Shown here: piece by piece, positions 9,226 through 16,379 of the stretch
Layout of the letters: every line of letters begins with the position of its first letter
How positions within the stretch are numbered: the stretch's first letter is position 1
Origin: an uncultured Clostridia bacterium
GTDB lineage: Bacteria > Bacillota > Clostridia > UBA1212
Assembly: GCA_947304585.1 (NCBI GenBank)
Contig: CAMZBI010000020.1
Location: forward strand, 1 to 39,392
Reading direction: 5' to 3'
Length of the DNA: 39,392 nt
The notes under the pieces: model-generated
Database searches by the model: none
Told to the model about the DNA's origin: nothing
What the model saw: only the letters and a program-made list of their open reading frames with translations
Made by a program: the position numbers and the translations under genes

Positions 9226-10344
9226 TCAGTTCTGTTGATCTGCGTTAATAACGCAGCCGCCGGCGGCCCGGAAAAGCCTGTTCATGAGGGCATTGCCAAC
9301 CCCTTCCTGGGGAAAAGCCTCGGCAAGCACTACCTCGGCGCCTCTTTTGTCAAACTCTCTCAACGCTGCGTAAAGTCCGTGGGTCACGGTGATGAGATCG
9401 TCTCTGGTCCCCGCCGCAATGACAGTAAGCTTGTCGCCGTCGTAGTATTCCGCTCCCTCCAGGGTGGTAAACACGCCTGTCTTGACTCCTTCAGCAGTGA
9501 GCCTTTCCGCCTCCCTTGCGACAGCCATTCTTATGACGTCAACGTCTTTCCCGTCATAGATCCTGACCTCCGCATCCGGCGAATAATGGGTGTATTTCAG
9601 GCCCGGAGACCTGGGGCTTTCGCCCTCTTTCGGGCTCTTTTTCCAGTCCGGCAGTTCGCCCTTGCCAAGGACCCTTACCACGTCCTCAAGAGTCACCGCT
9701 CCCGGTCTCAGTATCTGGGGCACGTCCCCTGTGATATCCAGAACCGTCGACTCCACACCCACGTCGCAGGGCCCGCCGTCAATTATCACGTCGACCCTTC
9801 CGAAAAGGTCCGCAATGACGTGCTCCGCTGTTGAGGGGCTGGGCTTGCCCGAGAGATTGGCGGAGGGAGCCGCAATGGGCACCCCCGAAAGCCTTATGAG
9901 TTCCCTTGCGATCAGGTTGTCCGGCATCCTTATACCCACAGTGGGCAGTCCGCAGGAGACTATGTCGGGAACCGCAGGATCTCTGTCGGTGATCACCGTA
10001 AGGGGCCCGGGCCAGTAGGCCTTCGAGAGAAGGTCAAGTTTTTCAAGCTGTTCAGGTCCGCCGCTGCACACAAGGGGCAGTTTGTCGGAGCTGTCTATGT
10101 GGACTATAAGGGGGTTGTCGGAGGGCCTTCCCTTTGCCCGGAAAATATTTTTCACAGCCTCCGGATCAAAGGCGCTTGCTCCGAGTCCGTACACCGTTTC
10201 CGTGGGGAAACACACCAGGCCTCCTCTTTTGATGACGTTGGCGCAGAAGGAAAGCTTTTCAGGGTCCGGACGGTCTCTGTCGAGTTTTATGACCAGGGTG
10301 TTTCTTTCCGGCGTTTTGCCGATATTTTCATCAGTTCTGATCAT
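9226..10344 (-). CDS. ywlC: L-threonylcarbamoyladenylate synthase (Sua5/YwlC type)
   Basis: Makes threonylcarbamoyl-AMP from threonine, bicarbonate and ATP for t6A37 modification of ANN-decoding tRNAs. The N-terminal YrdC domain shows KRGGLVCFPTETVYGLG, KGRPSDNPLIVHI and SANLSGKPSPSTAEHV. The extra C-terminal ~140 residues form the Sua5 domain, so this is the long Sua5 type rather than short TsaC. I prefer the ATG at 10344 (372 residues), which has GGAG nine bases upstream. In-frame ATGs at 10365 and 10350 are alternatives. The start lies inside the 3' end of prfA, with a 14-base overlap, indicating translational coupling. The pairing of sua5 with prfA is common in Firmicutes. Confidence 0.95.
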   Translation of the reverse strand: MIRTDENIGKTPERNTLVIKLDRDRPDPEKLSFCANVIKRGGLVCFPTETVYGLGASAFDPEAVKNIFRAKGRPSDNPLIVHIDSSDKLPLVCSGGPEQLEKLDLLSKAYWPGPLTVITDRDPAVPDIVSCGLPTVGIRMPDNLIARELIRLSGVPIAAPSANLSGKPSPSTAEHVIADLFGRVDVIIDGGPCDVGVESTVLDITGDVPQILRPGAVTLEDVVRVLGKGELPDWKKSPKEGESPRSPGLKYTHYSPDAEVRIYDGKDVDVIRMAVAREAERLTAEGVKTGVFTTLEGAEYYDGDKLTVIAAGTRDDLITVTHGLYAALREFDKRGAEVVLAEAFPQEGVGNALMNRLFRAAGGCVINADQQN

Positions 10345-11431
10345 TGTCATCTTCTCCGCCGGCACCGCCTGCCAGCTTTTCCGCCCCGTCCGCAGCGCTG
10401 AGCCTGTCGATCATGTCGTCAAGCTTGCCATCCACAAAATCGTCGAGATAATATGCGGTGTAGCCTATCCTGTGGTCGGTTATGCGGTTCTGGGTGTAAT
10501 TGTACGTCCTGATCCGCTGGCTTCTGTCGCCGCTGCCCACCTGATTTTTGCGGTCCTGGGACTCGCTTGTCTTCTTCTGGGTCTCGTAGAGGTCTTTCAG
10601 TCTTGCCCGAAGGACCTTGAAAGCCCGTTCTTTATTTTTTATCTGGGAGCGCTGGTCCTGACAGGTCACCACAATGCCCGTTGGCCTGTGGGTAAGTCTT
10701 ATGGCTGACTCGGTTTTGTTTATGTGCTGGCCCCCCGCTCCGCCGGATCTGTAGGTGTCCACGTCCACTTCGTTCGGGTCGAGGTCAAACTCGTCATCGT
10801 CGCTCTCGGGAAACACTGCCACCGTTGCGGCACTTGTGTGTATCCTTCCGCCGGCCTCCGTCTGGGGCACCCGCTGGACCCTGTGGACTCCGCTTTCATA
10901 TTTCATCCGGCCGTAGACGCCGTTCCCTTCGATTGTAAAAACGATCTCCTTGAAGCCGCCGATCTCGGTCTCATTGGCGTCTGCAACGGACACCTGCCAG
11001 CCTCTGCTCTCGGCGTATTTCGAATACATTCTGAAAAGGACCGCCGCAAAAAGAGCAGCCTCTTCCCCGCCGGTTCCGGCTCTTATCTCCATAACCACGT
11101 CTTTGTTGGAAGCGGGATCGTTGGATTTGAGAAGCTCGCCAAGCCTCTTCAGCAGCTCCTCGCTGCGGGCTTTTGCAGATTCGATCTGTTCTTCGGCAAG
11201 CTGTCTCAGTTCACTGTCGCAGCCCGGCTCCTTAAGAACGTTTTCCGCGTCCTCGATTTCGGCAACTGCGGCCTTGTAATCCCTGAAAACCTCCACGGTC
11301 TCTCTAAGGGATGCCAGCTCCGTCGCAGTTTTTCTGTACTTCTCGCTGTCGGAGAGGATCTCCGGCTCTGTCAGGCGGTGTTCCAGTTCCTCGTATTTGT
11401 TTTCACACTCGTAAAGTTTTTCGAGCAGCAT
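10331..11431 (-). CDS. prfA: Peptide chain release factor 1
   Basis: RF1 reads UAA and UAG and triggers peptide release. The 366-residue length is normal. The catalytic GGQ lies in SGGAGGQHINKTESAIRL. The codon-recognition tripeptide is PQT (RVPQTEAGGRIHTS), matching the PxT class of RF1 rather than the SPF of RF2. The downstream sua5 overlaps its end and recR lies 21 bases upstream, so it belongs to a ybaB-recR-prfA-sua5 transcript. Many genes in the window end in TGA, so RF2 must be encoded elsewhere. Confidence 0.97.
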   Translation of the reverse strand: MLLEKLYECENKYEELEHRLTEPEILSDSEKYRKTATELASLRETVEVFRDYKAAVAEIEDAENVLKEPGCDSELRQLAEEQIESAKARSEELLKRLGELLKSNDPASNKDVVMEIRAGTGGEEAALFAAVLFRMYSKYAESRGWQVSVADANETEIGGFKEIVFTIEGNGVYGRMKYESGVHRVQRVPQTEAGGRIHTSAATVAVFPESDDDEFDLDPNEVDVDTYRSGGAGGQHINKTESAIRLTHRPTGIVVTCQDQRSQIKNKERAFKVLRARLKDLYETQKKTSESQDRKNQVGSGDRSQRIRTYNYTQNRITDHRIGYTAYYLDDFVDGKLDDMIDRLSAADGAEKLAGGAGGEDDNDQN

Positions 11432-11452
11432 AGGTCCACCGTTCTTTTAAGG

Positions 11453-12052
11453 TCAGCCGATCCTGGTCCTTCCCGCCAATGCCTTGGCAAGGGTTATCTC
11501 GTCCGCATAGATAATGTCTCCGCCCACCGGAAGACCGTGGGCGATCCTTGTCACTTCCACGCCAAGGGGCCTGAGCAGCTTGGCAATGTACATGGCCGTG
11601 GTCTCACCTTCAACCGTCAGGTTGGTGGCAACGATCACTTCTTTGATGTCGCCGTCGATCCTTGAGACCAGTTCCCTCAGTTTGAGGTCATCGGGTTTGA
11701 TGCCCTTCGAAGGAGAAATGACTCCGTGGAGCACGTGATACCTGCCCCGGAATTCCATGGAACGCTCAATGCTTATAACGTCCCGGGGGTCCTCCACAAC
11801 GCAGATGACGGATCTGTCCCTGTTCGGATCGCTGCAGATGTCGCAGATCTCTTTGTCAGACATGTTCTGGCAGACTTTGCAGTAGCAGAGGGTCTCCTTG
11901 GCCCGGATCATCGTCTCGGCAAAAGACCTGACCTCCTCATCGCTGAGTGACAGCAGATGAAAAGCCACCCTCTGGGCGGATTTTCTTCCCACCCCGGGCA
12001 GGCTCGAGAACTTTTCAATAAGTGCGCCAACGCTTTCCGAATAAAGAGCCAT
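11453..12052 (-). CDS. recR: Recombination protein RecR
   Basis: RecR forms a clamp with RecF/RecO in RecFOR gap repair. The 199-residue protein has the expected order: helix-hairpin-helix (FSSLPGVGRKSAQRVAFHLL), a four-Cys zinc motif (CKVCQNM...CDICSD) and a Toprim domain with ICVVEDPRD and a C-terminal HGLPVGGDIIYADE segment. It follows ybaB by 20 bases, the conserved ybaB-recR pair. The usual dnaX upstream of ybaB is missing. Confidence 0.97.
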   Translation of the reverse strand: MALYSESVGALIEKFSSLPGVGRKSAQRVAFHLLSLSDEEVRSFAETMIRAKETLCYCKVCQNMSDKEICDICSDPNRDRSVICVVEDPRDVISIERSMEFRGRYHVLHGVISPSKGIKPDDLKLRELVSRIDGDIKEVIVATNLTVEGETTAMYIAKLLRPLGVEVTRIAHGLPVGGDIIYADEITLAKALAGRTRIG

Positions 12053-12072
12053 TTTATCCTCCGGCCGTCCCG

Positions 12073-12444
12073 TCAGCCTCCGAGGGCTGCAGTGTATTTA
12101 TCCATTTTTTCGTGGGTATACTCGTCGATCTTCGTTGTGGCGTCGCTAAAAGCCGCAATTATCAGATCCTGAAGCATCTCAACGTCGTCGGGATCCACAA
12201 CCTCAGGCTTTATATCGATGGACAGAAGGGTCTTGTCGCCTTTCATTTTAATGACCACAGCGCCTCCGCCGGAAGTAGCCTCAAACTCCGTCTCGTTGAT
12301 CTCTTCCTGCTCCTTCTGCATCTCGCTCTGCATCCTCTGGGCCTGCTTCAGCATCTGCTGCATATTGCCGCCGCCAAGGTTATATCCGCCGCCCTGCTGG
12401 CCGCTTCTCGATCTTCCAAAGCCGCCTCTCATTCCGCTTGACAT
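12073..12444 (-). CDS. ybaB: YbaB/EbfC family nucleoid-associated protein
   Basis: Small DNA-binding dimer of the YbaB/EbfC family, 123 residues. The conserved part starts at NMQQMLKQAQRMQSEMQKEQ and continues through VVIKMKGDKTLLSIDIKPEVV. Unusually, the first ~27 residues are a Gly/Arg/Ser/Gln-rich extension (RGGFGRSRSGQQGGGY) that most homologues lack; it may add nonspecific nucleic-acid contact (inference). The ATG at 12444 has AAGGACGG upstream. It is the first gene of the operon and sits behind a good promoter. Confidence 0.92.
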   Translation of the reverse strand: MSSGMRGGFGRSRSGQQGGGYNLGGGNMQQMLKQAQRMQSEMQKEQEEINETEFEATSGGGAVVIKMKGDKTLLSIDIKPEVVDPDDVEMLQDLIIAAFSDATTKIDEYTHEKMDKYTAALGG

Positions 12445-12508
12445 AAGTTTCTACCGTCCTTTTAATAGTATTTGTACTCAATTTTGAACAGGCCAAAATT
12501 AACACTTT

Positions 12509-12537
12509 ATTGTATCACAACCGTGCTGTTAAAGCAA
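12509..12537 (-). promoter_or_regulatory. Sigma-70-type promoter for ybaB-recR-prfA-sua5
   Basis: Reading the minus strand, -35 TTGCTT (12532-12537), a 17-base spacer and -10 TACAAT (12509-12514), about 65 bases before the ybaB start. The rest of 12538-12672 holds no gene I can support; it contains only a short GGGCCC/GGGGTCC-type inverted repeat near 12628. Confidence 0.75.
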
Positions 12538-12672
12538 TCTTTTTAACACCCGCCAAGGCAATTAAGAAGCGCCAAATTCCCGCCATTCCGCTGCCCTTTC
12601 CTTTTCCCTTTCTGCTCTCAAACTCTGTTCTTCCGGGCCCTTCGGGGTCCTGAAGATCGGCGGTTTCCCGAC

Positions 12673-12710
12673 AAAAAACAGAGAGCCGCCTCCGGAGAAA
12701 CGGCTCCCTC
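12673..12710 (-). terminator. Rho-independent terminator of the 12731-13690 gene
   Basis: On the minus strand the stem GAGGGAGCCG / CGGCTCTCTG is followed by TTTTTTG. It starts about 20 bases past the stop of the surface-protein gene, so that gene is probably monocistronic. Confidence 0.85.
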
Positions 12711-12730
12711 AATTAAAAGTTATTTATCGT

Positions 12731-13690
12731 TCAATGTTTTTTCCTAATCAGAAGCACCAGGGCCGCAGCCGCTGCCAGTGCAATTCCTCCGCCAATGACG
12801 GTTCCGCAGCCGCCGTTGTCGTCGCTGCCGGAATTGTTCTGTGTTTCCACGGGTTTGGCGGTAGGCTCAGCTTCGGGAGTCTTCTCGGCACCCTGGGTCG
12901 GTGCATCCGTGGGAACCTCTGTGGGTTCAGCTGTGGGCACCTGCGTAGGCGGCTCTGTGGGCTCGGGTGTTTCGGTCACCACGGGGGTCTCCGTAGGCTC
13001 CGGTGTCGGGGTCTCGTGTCCCGGCTCCGGCGTGTCAAGAGTGTGTCTTGTAACTTCCAGATTATTAATAGGCTGCTGGAGCTTTGCAAGGGCACCCGGA
13101 CCGAGTACGCAGTATGGAGTCACGCTCTCCTGTCCCCAGTAATTCTTCGCGTCCTCTTCCTTCTCGAAAAACGCTATCCACGCAATATCGATCTCGGCTC
13201 CGGCATCGACCTCTGCGTCATATTCATCAGCGTTGTTCTCGGCGTCACGGCTGGATTCAAGGGGATCGAAGCGGATCATATTTCTGGTGGTGTAATGATC
13301 GGAATCCCACTTGGAGTCAAGCATCGTGTCGTCGCTGACCGTGAGAAGATCCACGACCACTGTTTCCCATTGGCCCGTAAACTTGTATTCTATCGGTATG
13401 AAGGGCTCGTCGAAAGGCATGATGTAAAACTGGCCCTTGTAGTATTCGCCTTCATTGTCCTTTTCGGATCTTGTTCTGTATCTGACCACCGCGTATGCAA
13501 CAACGTCGGGATCTATCTTCTTGTACTGACCCTTGCTTCCGAATTTGAAGACCGCATAGGGATCGTCTCCTGTGGCGGTAAAGGTCACGTAGTCGTAGTA
13601 CTCGTTAAACGCGGATGCGGAGATCGTAAAGCCGGCAAAAATGCTTGCCAAAATCGTTACCGCAGCGATCACAGCCAATATCTTTTTCAA
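12731..13690 (-). CDS. Secreted surface protein with C-terminal Cys-Gly/TM/RKKH anchor (paralogue 1)
   Basis: A 319-residue protein with unknown function. Residues 1-27 form a signal peptide (MKKILAVIAAVTILASIFAG, then ASA). Residues ~30-190 form a domain shared with the neighbouring 13930-15303 product: FTATGDDPYAVFKF, IDPDVVAYAVVRYRT, GQWETVVVDL, IRFDPLES, IDIAWIAFFE. Then comes a spacer of TPEPTE/TEPPTQVPT repeats, typical of wall-spanning linkers. The end is GGCGTVIGGG, a hydrophobic helix and RKKH. Translation starts at TTG 13690 with GGAGGA upstream. The domain looks like a beta-sandwich ligand- or glycan-binding module, but I cannot assign a ligand. Confidence 0.8.
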   Translation of the reverse strand: MKKILAVIAAVTILASIFAGFTISASAFNEYYDYVTFTATGDDPYAVFKFGSKGQYKKIDPDVVAYAVVRYRTRSEKDNEGEYYKGQFYIMPFDEPFIPIEYKFTGQWETVVVDLLTVSDDTMLDSKWDSDHYTTRNMIRFDPLESSRDAENNADEYDAEVDAGAEIDIAWIAFFEKEEDAKNYWGQESVTPYCVLGPGALAKLQQPINNLEVTRHTLDTPEPGHETPTPEPTETPVVTETPEPTEPPTQVPTAEPTEVPTDAPTQGAEKTPEAEPTAKPVETQNNSGSDDNGGCGTVIGGGIALAAAAALVLLIRKKH

Positions 13691-13720
13691 TGTAATTCCT
13701 CCTTAAAAGAATCTGCCGGT

Positions 13721-13749
13721 AATATATCATTTTCGCCGGAAGTTCGCAA
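13721..13749 (-). promoter_or_regulatory. Promoter of surface-protein paralogue 1
   Basis: Minus-strand -35 TTGCGA (13744-13749), 17-base spacer, -10 TATATT (13721-13726), about 30 bases before the TTG start. The -35 hexamer is identical to that of the neighbouring paralogue. Confidence 0.7.
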
Positions 13750-13859
13750 CGGTCTTCTGCCTTCTTCCCGTCTGCCCGGAAGACTTGCATCGGCAATGTC
13801 CCCGCCGCCAATTGACTTGCTGCCCTTGGCAATTCCACATTTAGACCTCGTCCGGCATC

Positions 13860-13891
13860 AAAAAACGGAGAGCTTCTTTCGAGGCCCTCCG
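13860..13891 (-). terminator. Rho-independent terminator of the 13930-15303 gene
   Basis: On the minus strand an imperfect stem CGGAGGGCCTC / GAAGCTCTCCG with a GAAA loop is followed by TTTTTT. It separates the two paralogues into independent transcripts. Confidence 0.75.
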
Positions 13892-13929
13892 CTTTGTTTA
13901 AGTCATTACAGACTTTTCATTTTTTATGA

Positions 13930-15303
13930 TCAATGTTTTTTTCTGATAACCATAAGCACTGCCGCTGCGGCAATGACAGCTATTCCGCCGCCGATAACGT
14001 TTCCGCATCCGGAAGCCTTGGGCTCTTCGGTGGCAATAACAGGTTCTTCGGTGGGAGCCTCTGTGACCTCGGGGGTTGCCGTCGGTGCATCTGTGGGTGC
14101 CTCGGTAACTACAGGCTCGGGAGTGAACTCTTCGGTGGGCTCGGGAGTTGCATAGTCGGGATCTGCGTCACCTGTGAAGAGAGTGATGTGGGGAGCTCCG
14201 AGAGACGAACTGCCAAGGAATCCGTAGACTTCGATCTCGTCCGCAATATCCTCTCTGGGCTGTCCGGAACCGAGCACGAAATGCTGGTTGGCGCCCTCGG
14301 GGTAATCCGGGTTCTCTGCACAGATGAAGTAGATGGTGTAGTATCCGGGCGGGAAGGACTTGTCGAATGAGACCTCCTGGAGAGCATTGCTGAAGCAGAC
14401 CTGACGGCCGGACCATACCACGTCTCCGTTGTCGTTCAAAAGCTCGATGTCAAGGAAAACGTCGTTTTCAGAGCACCATGCGAAGAACGAGAAGCCCACG
14501 AACCACTGATCGATCGGGAACGTGACTTCAAGAATATCATCAATGTTAAACGGATGCATCCAGTAACCGGTACTAGTGTTTTCCGAAGTGTCATAAAGCG
14601 GATAGGTTCCCGTTCCGATGACCTTGGGTGTAGGTGTTGCAACAGCTTCGCCGTCCTGGAATCTCTCGGCAGAGATATTGTTTCCGCCGGACCCTATCAT
14701 AAGGGAAGCAGCGTCGATTATGCAGTACGGAGTGTCTTCTTTGCCGGTGTAAGCTCTGGCATCCGCTTCATTCTCAAAGAAAGCAAGCCATGCGATATCG
14801 ATCTGATCGCCGTCGGAAACGTAAGCATTGTCACTTGAAAGAGCGGCCTCTGCGTCACGGTCAGACTCCAGCGGGTCAAATCTTATGTTTGTCCTCTGAG
14901 TATAAGCTGATGAATCCCATTTTGAAGACATCGACGTGCTCTCACTTACAGATGTGCAGTCAACGATAACAGTTTCCCACTGCATGCTGAAGTTGTAAGT
15001 TACGGGAATAAAGGGCTCCGCCGCCGGGCTGACGTAAAGCTGTCCCTTGAAAGGAACACCCGTGTTGTCAAACTGGGAGATCGTTCTGTATCTGATCGCC
15101 GCCCATGTGACAGTGTCGGGATCGATCGTGGTATTCTTGCCTTCAGAGCTGAACTTGAAAGAAGCGTACGGATCGTTTCCGGTGGCTGTGAACCTTACGT
15201 AATCAGCCTCGTCCGCCTCTTCGGCAAAACTAAAAGACATCCCGGACAAGAGAAGTCCGGCAAGAAGAGCCAGGCTGATCAATATAGCCAAAAACTTTTT
15301 CAT
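13930..15303 (-). CDS. Secreted surface protein with C-terminal Cys-Gly/TM/RKKH anchor (paralogue 2)
   Basis: A 457-residue paralogue of the downstream gene. The signal peptide is MKKFLAILISLALLAGLLLS with a cleavage region near SFAEE. The shared domain follows (FTATGNDPYASFKF, AAIRYRT, MQWETVIVD, IRFDPLES, IDIAWLAFFE). It then has an extra ~165-residue domain absent from paralogue 1 (ISAERFQDGEAVATP to HITLFTGDA), with a beta-rich look (WFVGFSFFAWCSENDVFLDI). A Glu/Pro/Thr linker follows and the same end, SGCGNVIGGG, a hydrophobic helix and RKKH. The ATG at 15303 has AAGGAGG upstream. Duplication followed by gain or loss of the extra domain is inferred. The function is unknown. Confidence 0.8.
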   Translation of the reverse strand: MKKFLAILISLALLAGLLLSGMSFSFAEEADEADYVRFTATGNDPYASFKFSSEGKNTTIDPDTVTWAAIRYRTISQFDNTGVPFKGQLYVSPAAEPFIPVTYNFSMQWETVIVDCTSVSESTSMSSKWDSSAYTQRTNIRFDPLESDRDAEAALSSDNAYVSDGDQIDIAWLAFFENEADARAYTGKEDTPYCIIDAASLMIGSGGNNISAERFQDGEAVATPTPKVIGTGTYPLYDTSENTSTGYWMHPFNIDDILEVTFPIDQWFVGFSFFAWCSENDVFLDIELLNDNGDVVWSGRQVCFSNALQEVSFDKSFPPGYYTIYFICAENPDYPEGANQHFVLGSGQPREDIADEIEVYGFLGSSSLGAPHITLFTGDADPDYATPEPTEEFTPEPVVTEAPTDAPTATPEVTEAPTEEPVIATEEPKASGCGNVIGGGIAVIAAAAVLMVIRKKH

Positions 15304-15352
15304 AGATTATCCTCCTTAATTTGGATATTTTCCTGATTTGGATGTTGCGGAC

Positions 15353-15381
15353 ATTTTACCATTGCAGGCAGGTATTCGCAA
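15353..15381 (-). promoter_or_regulatory. Promoter of surface-protein paralogue 2
   Basis: Minus-strand -35 TTGCGA (15376-15381), 17-base spacer, -10 TAAAAT (15353-15358), about 50 bases before the ATG. Confidence 0.7.
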
Positions 15382-15572
15382 GTTTTTTCTAAAAAATGCC
15401 TTAAATCACACACATTGTTTGTCTCCGGGAAAACGTTGATTTCGTCACAGCAGGTACCGCCAATGCATCTTCTCTTCGCCAATGCCACTCCGGGGACACA
15501 GTTTGCACCCTTCCCCGCCGTCTGCCCCTTCCGGCAGTTGAGCATCAACAGCAACGTGCCCCAACCCGCCCC

Positions 15573-15660
15573 GCAACCTGTGCCGAACAGTGCTGTAACC
15601 TGTGCTCAACCGCGCTGCAACCTGAGCCGAACCGTATCGTAACCTGTCGTAACCTGCAAC
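15573..15660 (+). repeat. 22-bp tandem repeat decaying into 10-bp units
   Basis: Three 22-base units begin at 15573, 15595 and 15617, each starting GCAACCTG or GTAACCTG with an internal C(C/T)(G/C)AAC. Two shorter ~10-base units, GTAACCTGTC and GTAACCTGC, follow at 15639 and 15649. The array lies between the surface-protein promoter and the tRNA promoter. No gene is visible in 15382-15689. Confidence 0.7.
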
Positions 15661-15689
15661 TCGCTGCGGTCCTGCGTCGAAAAAAACTC

Positions 15690-15719
15690 TTGACACTCAA
15701 AGACCCCGGGATGTATAAT
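15690..15719 (+). promoter_or_regulatory. Consensus promoter for the CAT tRNA
   Basis: TTGACA (15690-15695), 18-base spacer, TATAAT (15714-15719), both perfect hexamers, 17 bases before the tRNA 5' end. The GC-rich CCCGGG in the spacer end and near-start region is typical of stable-RNA promoters. Confidence 0.9.
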
Positions 15720-15736
15720 GGCACGGCAATTGATGC

Positions 15737-15813
15737 GGGCCACTAGCTCAGTTGGTTAGAGCAACCGGCTCATAACCGGTCGGTCCGGGGTTCGAGTCCC
15801 TGATGGCCCACCA
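15737..15813 (+). tRNA. tRNA with CAT anticodon (Met, or Ile2 if lysidine-modified)
   Basis: A 77-base cloverleaf with encoded CCA. The D arm is GCTC/GAGC with an AGTTGGTTA loop. The anticodon stem is ACCGG/CCGGT around a CTCATAA loop. The T arm is CGGGG-TTCGAGT-CCCTG, with discriminator A. The acceptor stem pairs at positions 1-6, but position 7 is C opposite A66, a mismatch. A CAT anticodon is shared by elongator Met, initiator Met and lysidine-modified Ile. The A-T-rich loop and G1-C72 pair exclude a typical initiator; Met versus Ile2 cannot be decided by eye. Confidence 0.93.
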
Positions 15814-15856
15814 ACGAAAACAAGGAGCAGCCAAACGGCTGCTCCTTGTTTTCGTT
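15813..15856 (+). terminator. 20-bp perfect hairpin after the tRNA (terminator)
   Basis: The arms at 15813-15832 and 15837-15856 are fully complementary around an AAAC loop. The GC-rich core GGAGCAGCC/GGCTGCTCC is followed by the T-rich TTGTTTTCGTTT, so it can terminate the tRNA transcript. Its symmetry makes it active in both directions. Confidence 0.8.
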
Positions 15857-15865
15857 TGCTTACCC

Positions 15866-15885
15866 GGCCATCAGGGACTCGAACC
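15866..15885 (-). repeat. Inverted copy of the tRNA T-arm/acceptor 3' sequence
   Basis: Twenty bases complementary to positions ~15790-15809 of the tRNA (GGTTCGAG...TGATGGCC). With the 20-bp hairpin between them, the two copies extend an inverted repeat to about 15790-15885. Confidence 0.85.
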
Positions 15886-16286
15886 AAGGGGTCCCCGAAA
15901 CCCGCTTTCATACATTGGTCCTTCACTAAACCGCTTTCGCGGAAACCGTTCAGGCTCCAATGTGTGGCGCGGGACTCCCCACTTATCACACTTTTGGGGA
16001 GAAGGAGCCACAGCGATGCAAACGGAGACTTTCAAGAAAAAAGAGAGGAAGTATTTTGGAAGTCGGAGTCCACATCGCTTGTGGCGACGAGGCGACGCAG
16101 TCCCTGATGGCCCACATTAAAAGCTCATGAATCAAGCCGGGACTCGAACCCGTGATGCTTCAGCGTCAGCCGCAACACTTACTCGCAGCACATCGCACCC
16201 ACTCGAGTCCGGAGGGCTTGCCTACCCGTGGCGAAGCCACGCCCACTTGCACCGCAGGCGCACTCACTGCGACGAAGCCGCATCAC
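15886..16286. other. Gene-poor structured region with tRNA 3'-end remnants
   Basis: No credible gene. It holds CATTGG...CCAATG ends bracketing a CCGC-TTTC-GCGG hairpin (15909-15961), CTCCCC/GGGGAG arms (15974-16003), and CCACA-TCGCT-TGTGG near 16071. A direct 17-base copy of the tRNA 3' end (AGTCCCTGATGGCCCAC) lies at 16099-16115. An antisense T-arm-like CGGGACTCGAACCCG is at 16138-16152, and CGTGGC-GAA-GCCACG is near 16229. The mosaic of tRNA ends suggests repeated integration/excision or a decayed element, but no integrase or transposase is present. Confidence 0.6.
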
Positions 16287-16315
16287 TTGACCCTTTTCTC
16301 CCCGCACTGTATAAT
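16287..16315 (+). promoter_or_regulatory. Promoter of the 16380 gene cluster
   Basis: TTGACC (16287-16292), 17-base spacer, TATAAT (16310-16315), 64 bases before the ATG at 16380. The leader contains one copy of the iterated CATTGGCG motif at 16340. Confidence 0.8.
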
Positions 16316-16379
16316 TCATTCATGCTCGGGTAACGATTCCATTGGCGTCTGCACCCACTATTTACCGGAGGACTCAAAA

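Noticed and set aside
12445..12730. Possible SRP RNA next to ybaB/recR, a common location
   Set aside because: I could not find the conserved SRP Alu/helix-8 motif; the region holds a promoter, a terminator and a minor inverted repeat only.
12734..14155. Long plus-strand frame (473 codons) opposite the two surface-protein genes
   Set aside because: It runs antisense to genes with signal peptides, promoters and terminators, and is Cys/Gly/Arg-rich as expected from the reverse of Pro/Thr/Glu repeats.
15756..15989. Minus-strand 77-codon frame over the tRNA
   Set aside because: It lies across the tRNA, its terminator and the inverted fragment, a common spurious call.
16152..16379. Open frame extending the 16380 gene upstream
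   Set aside because: It spans the promoter and tRNA-remnant DNA; CGGAGG directly precedes the ATG at 16380.
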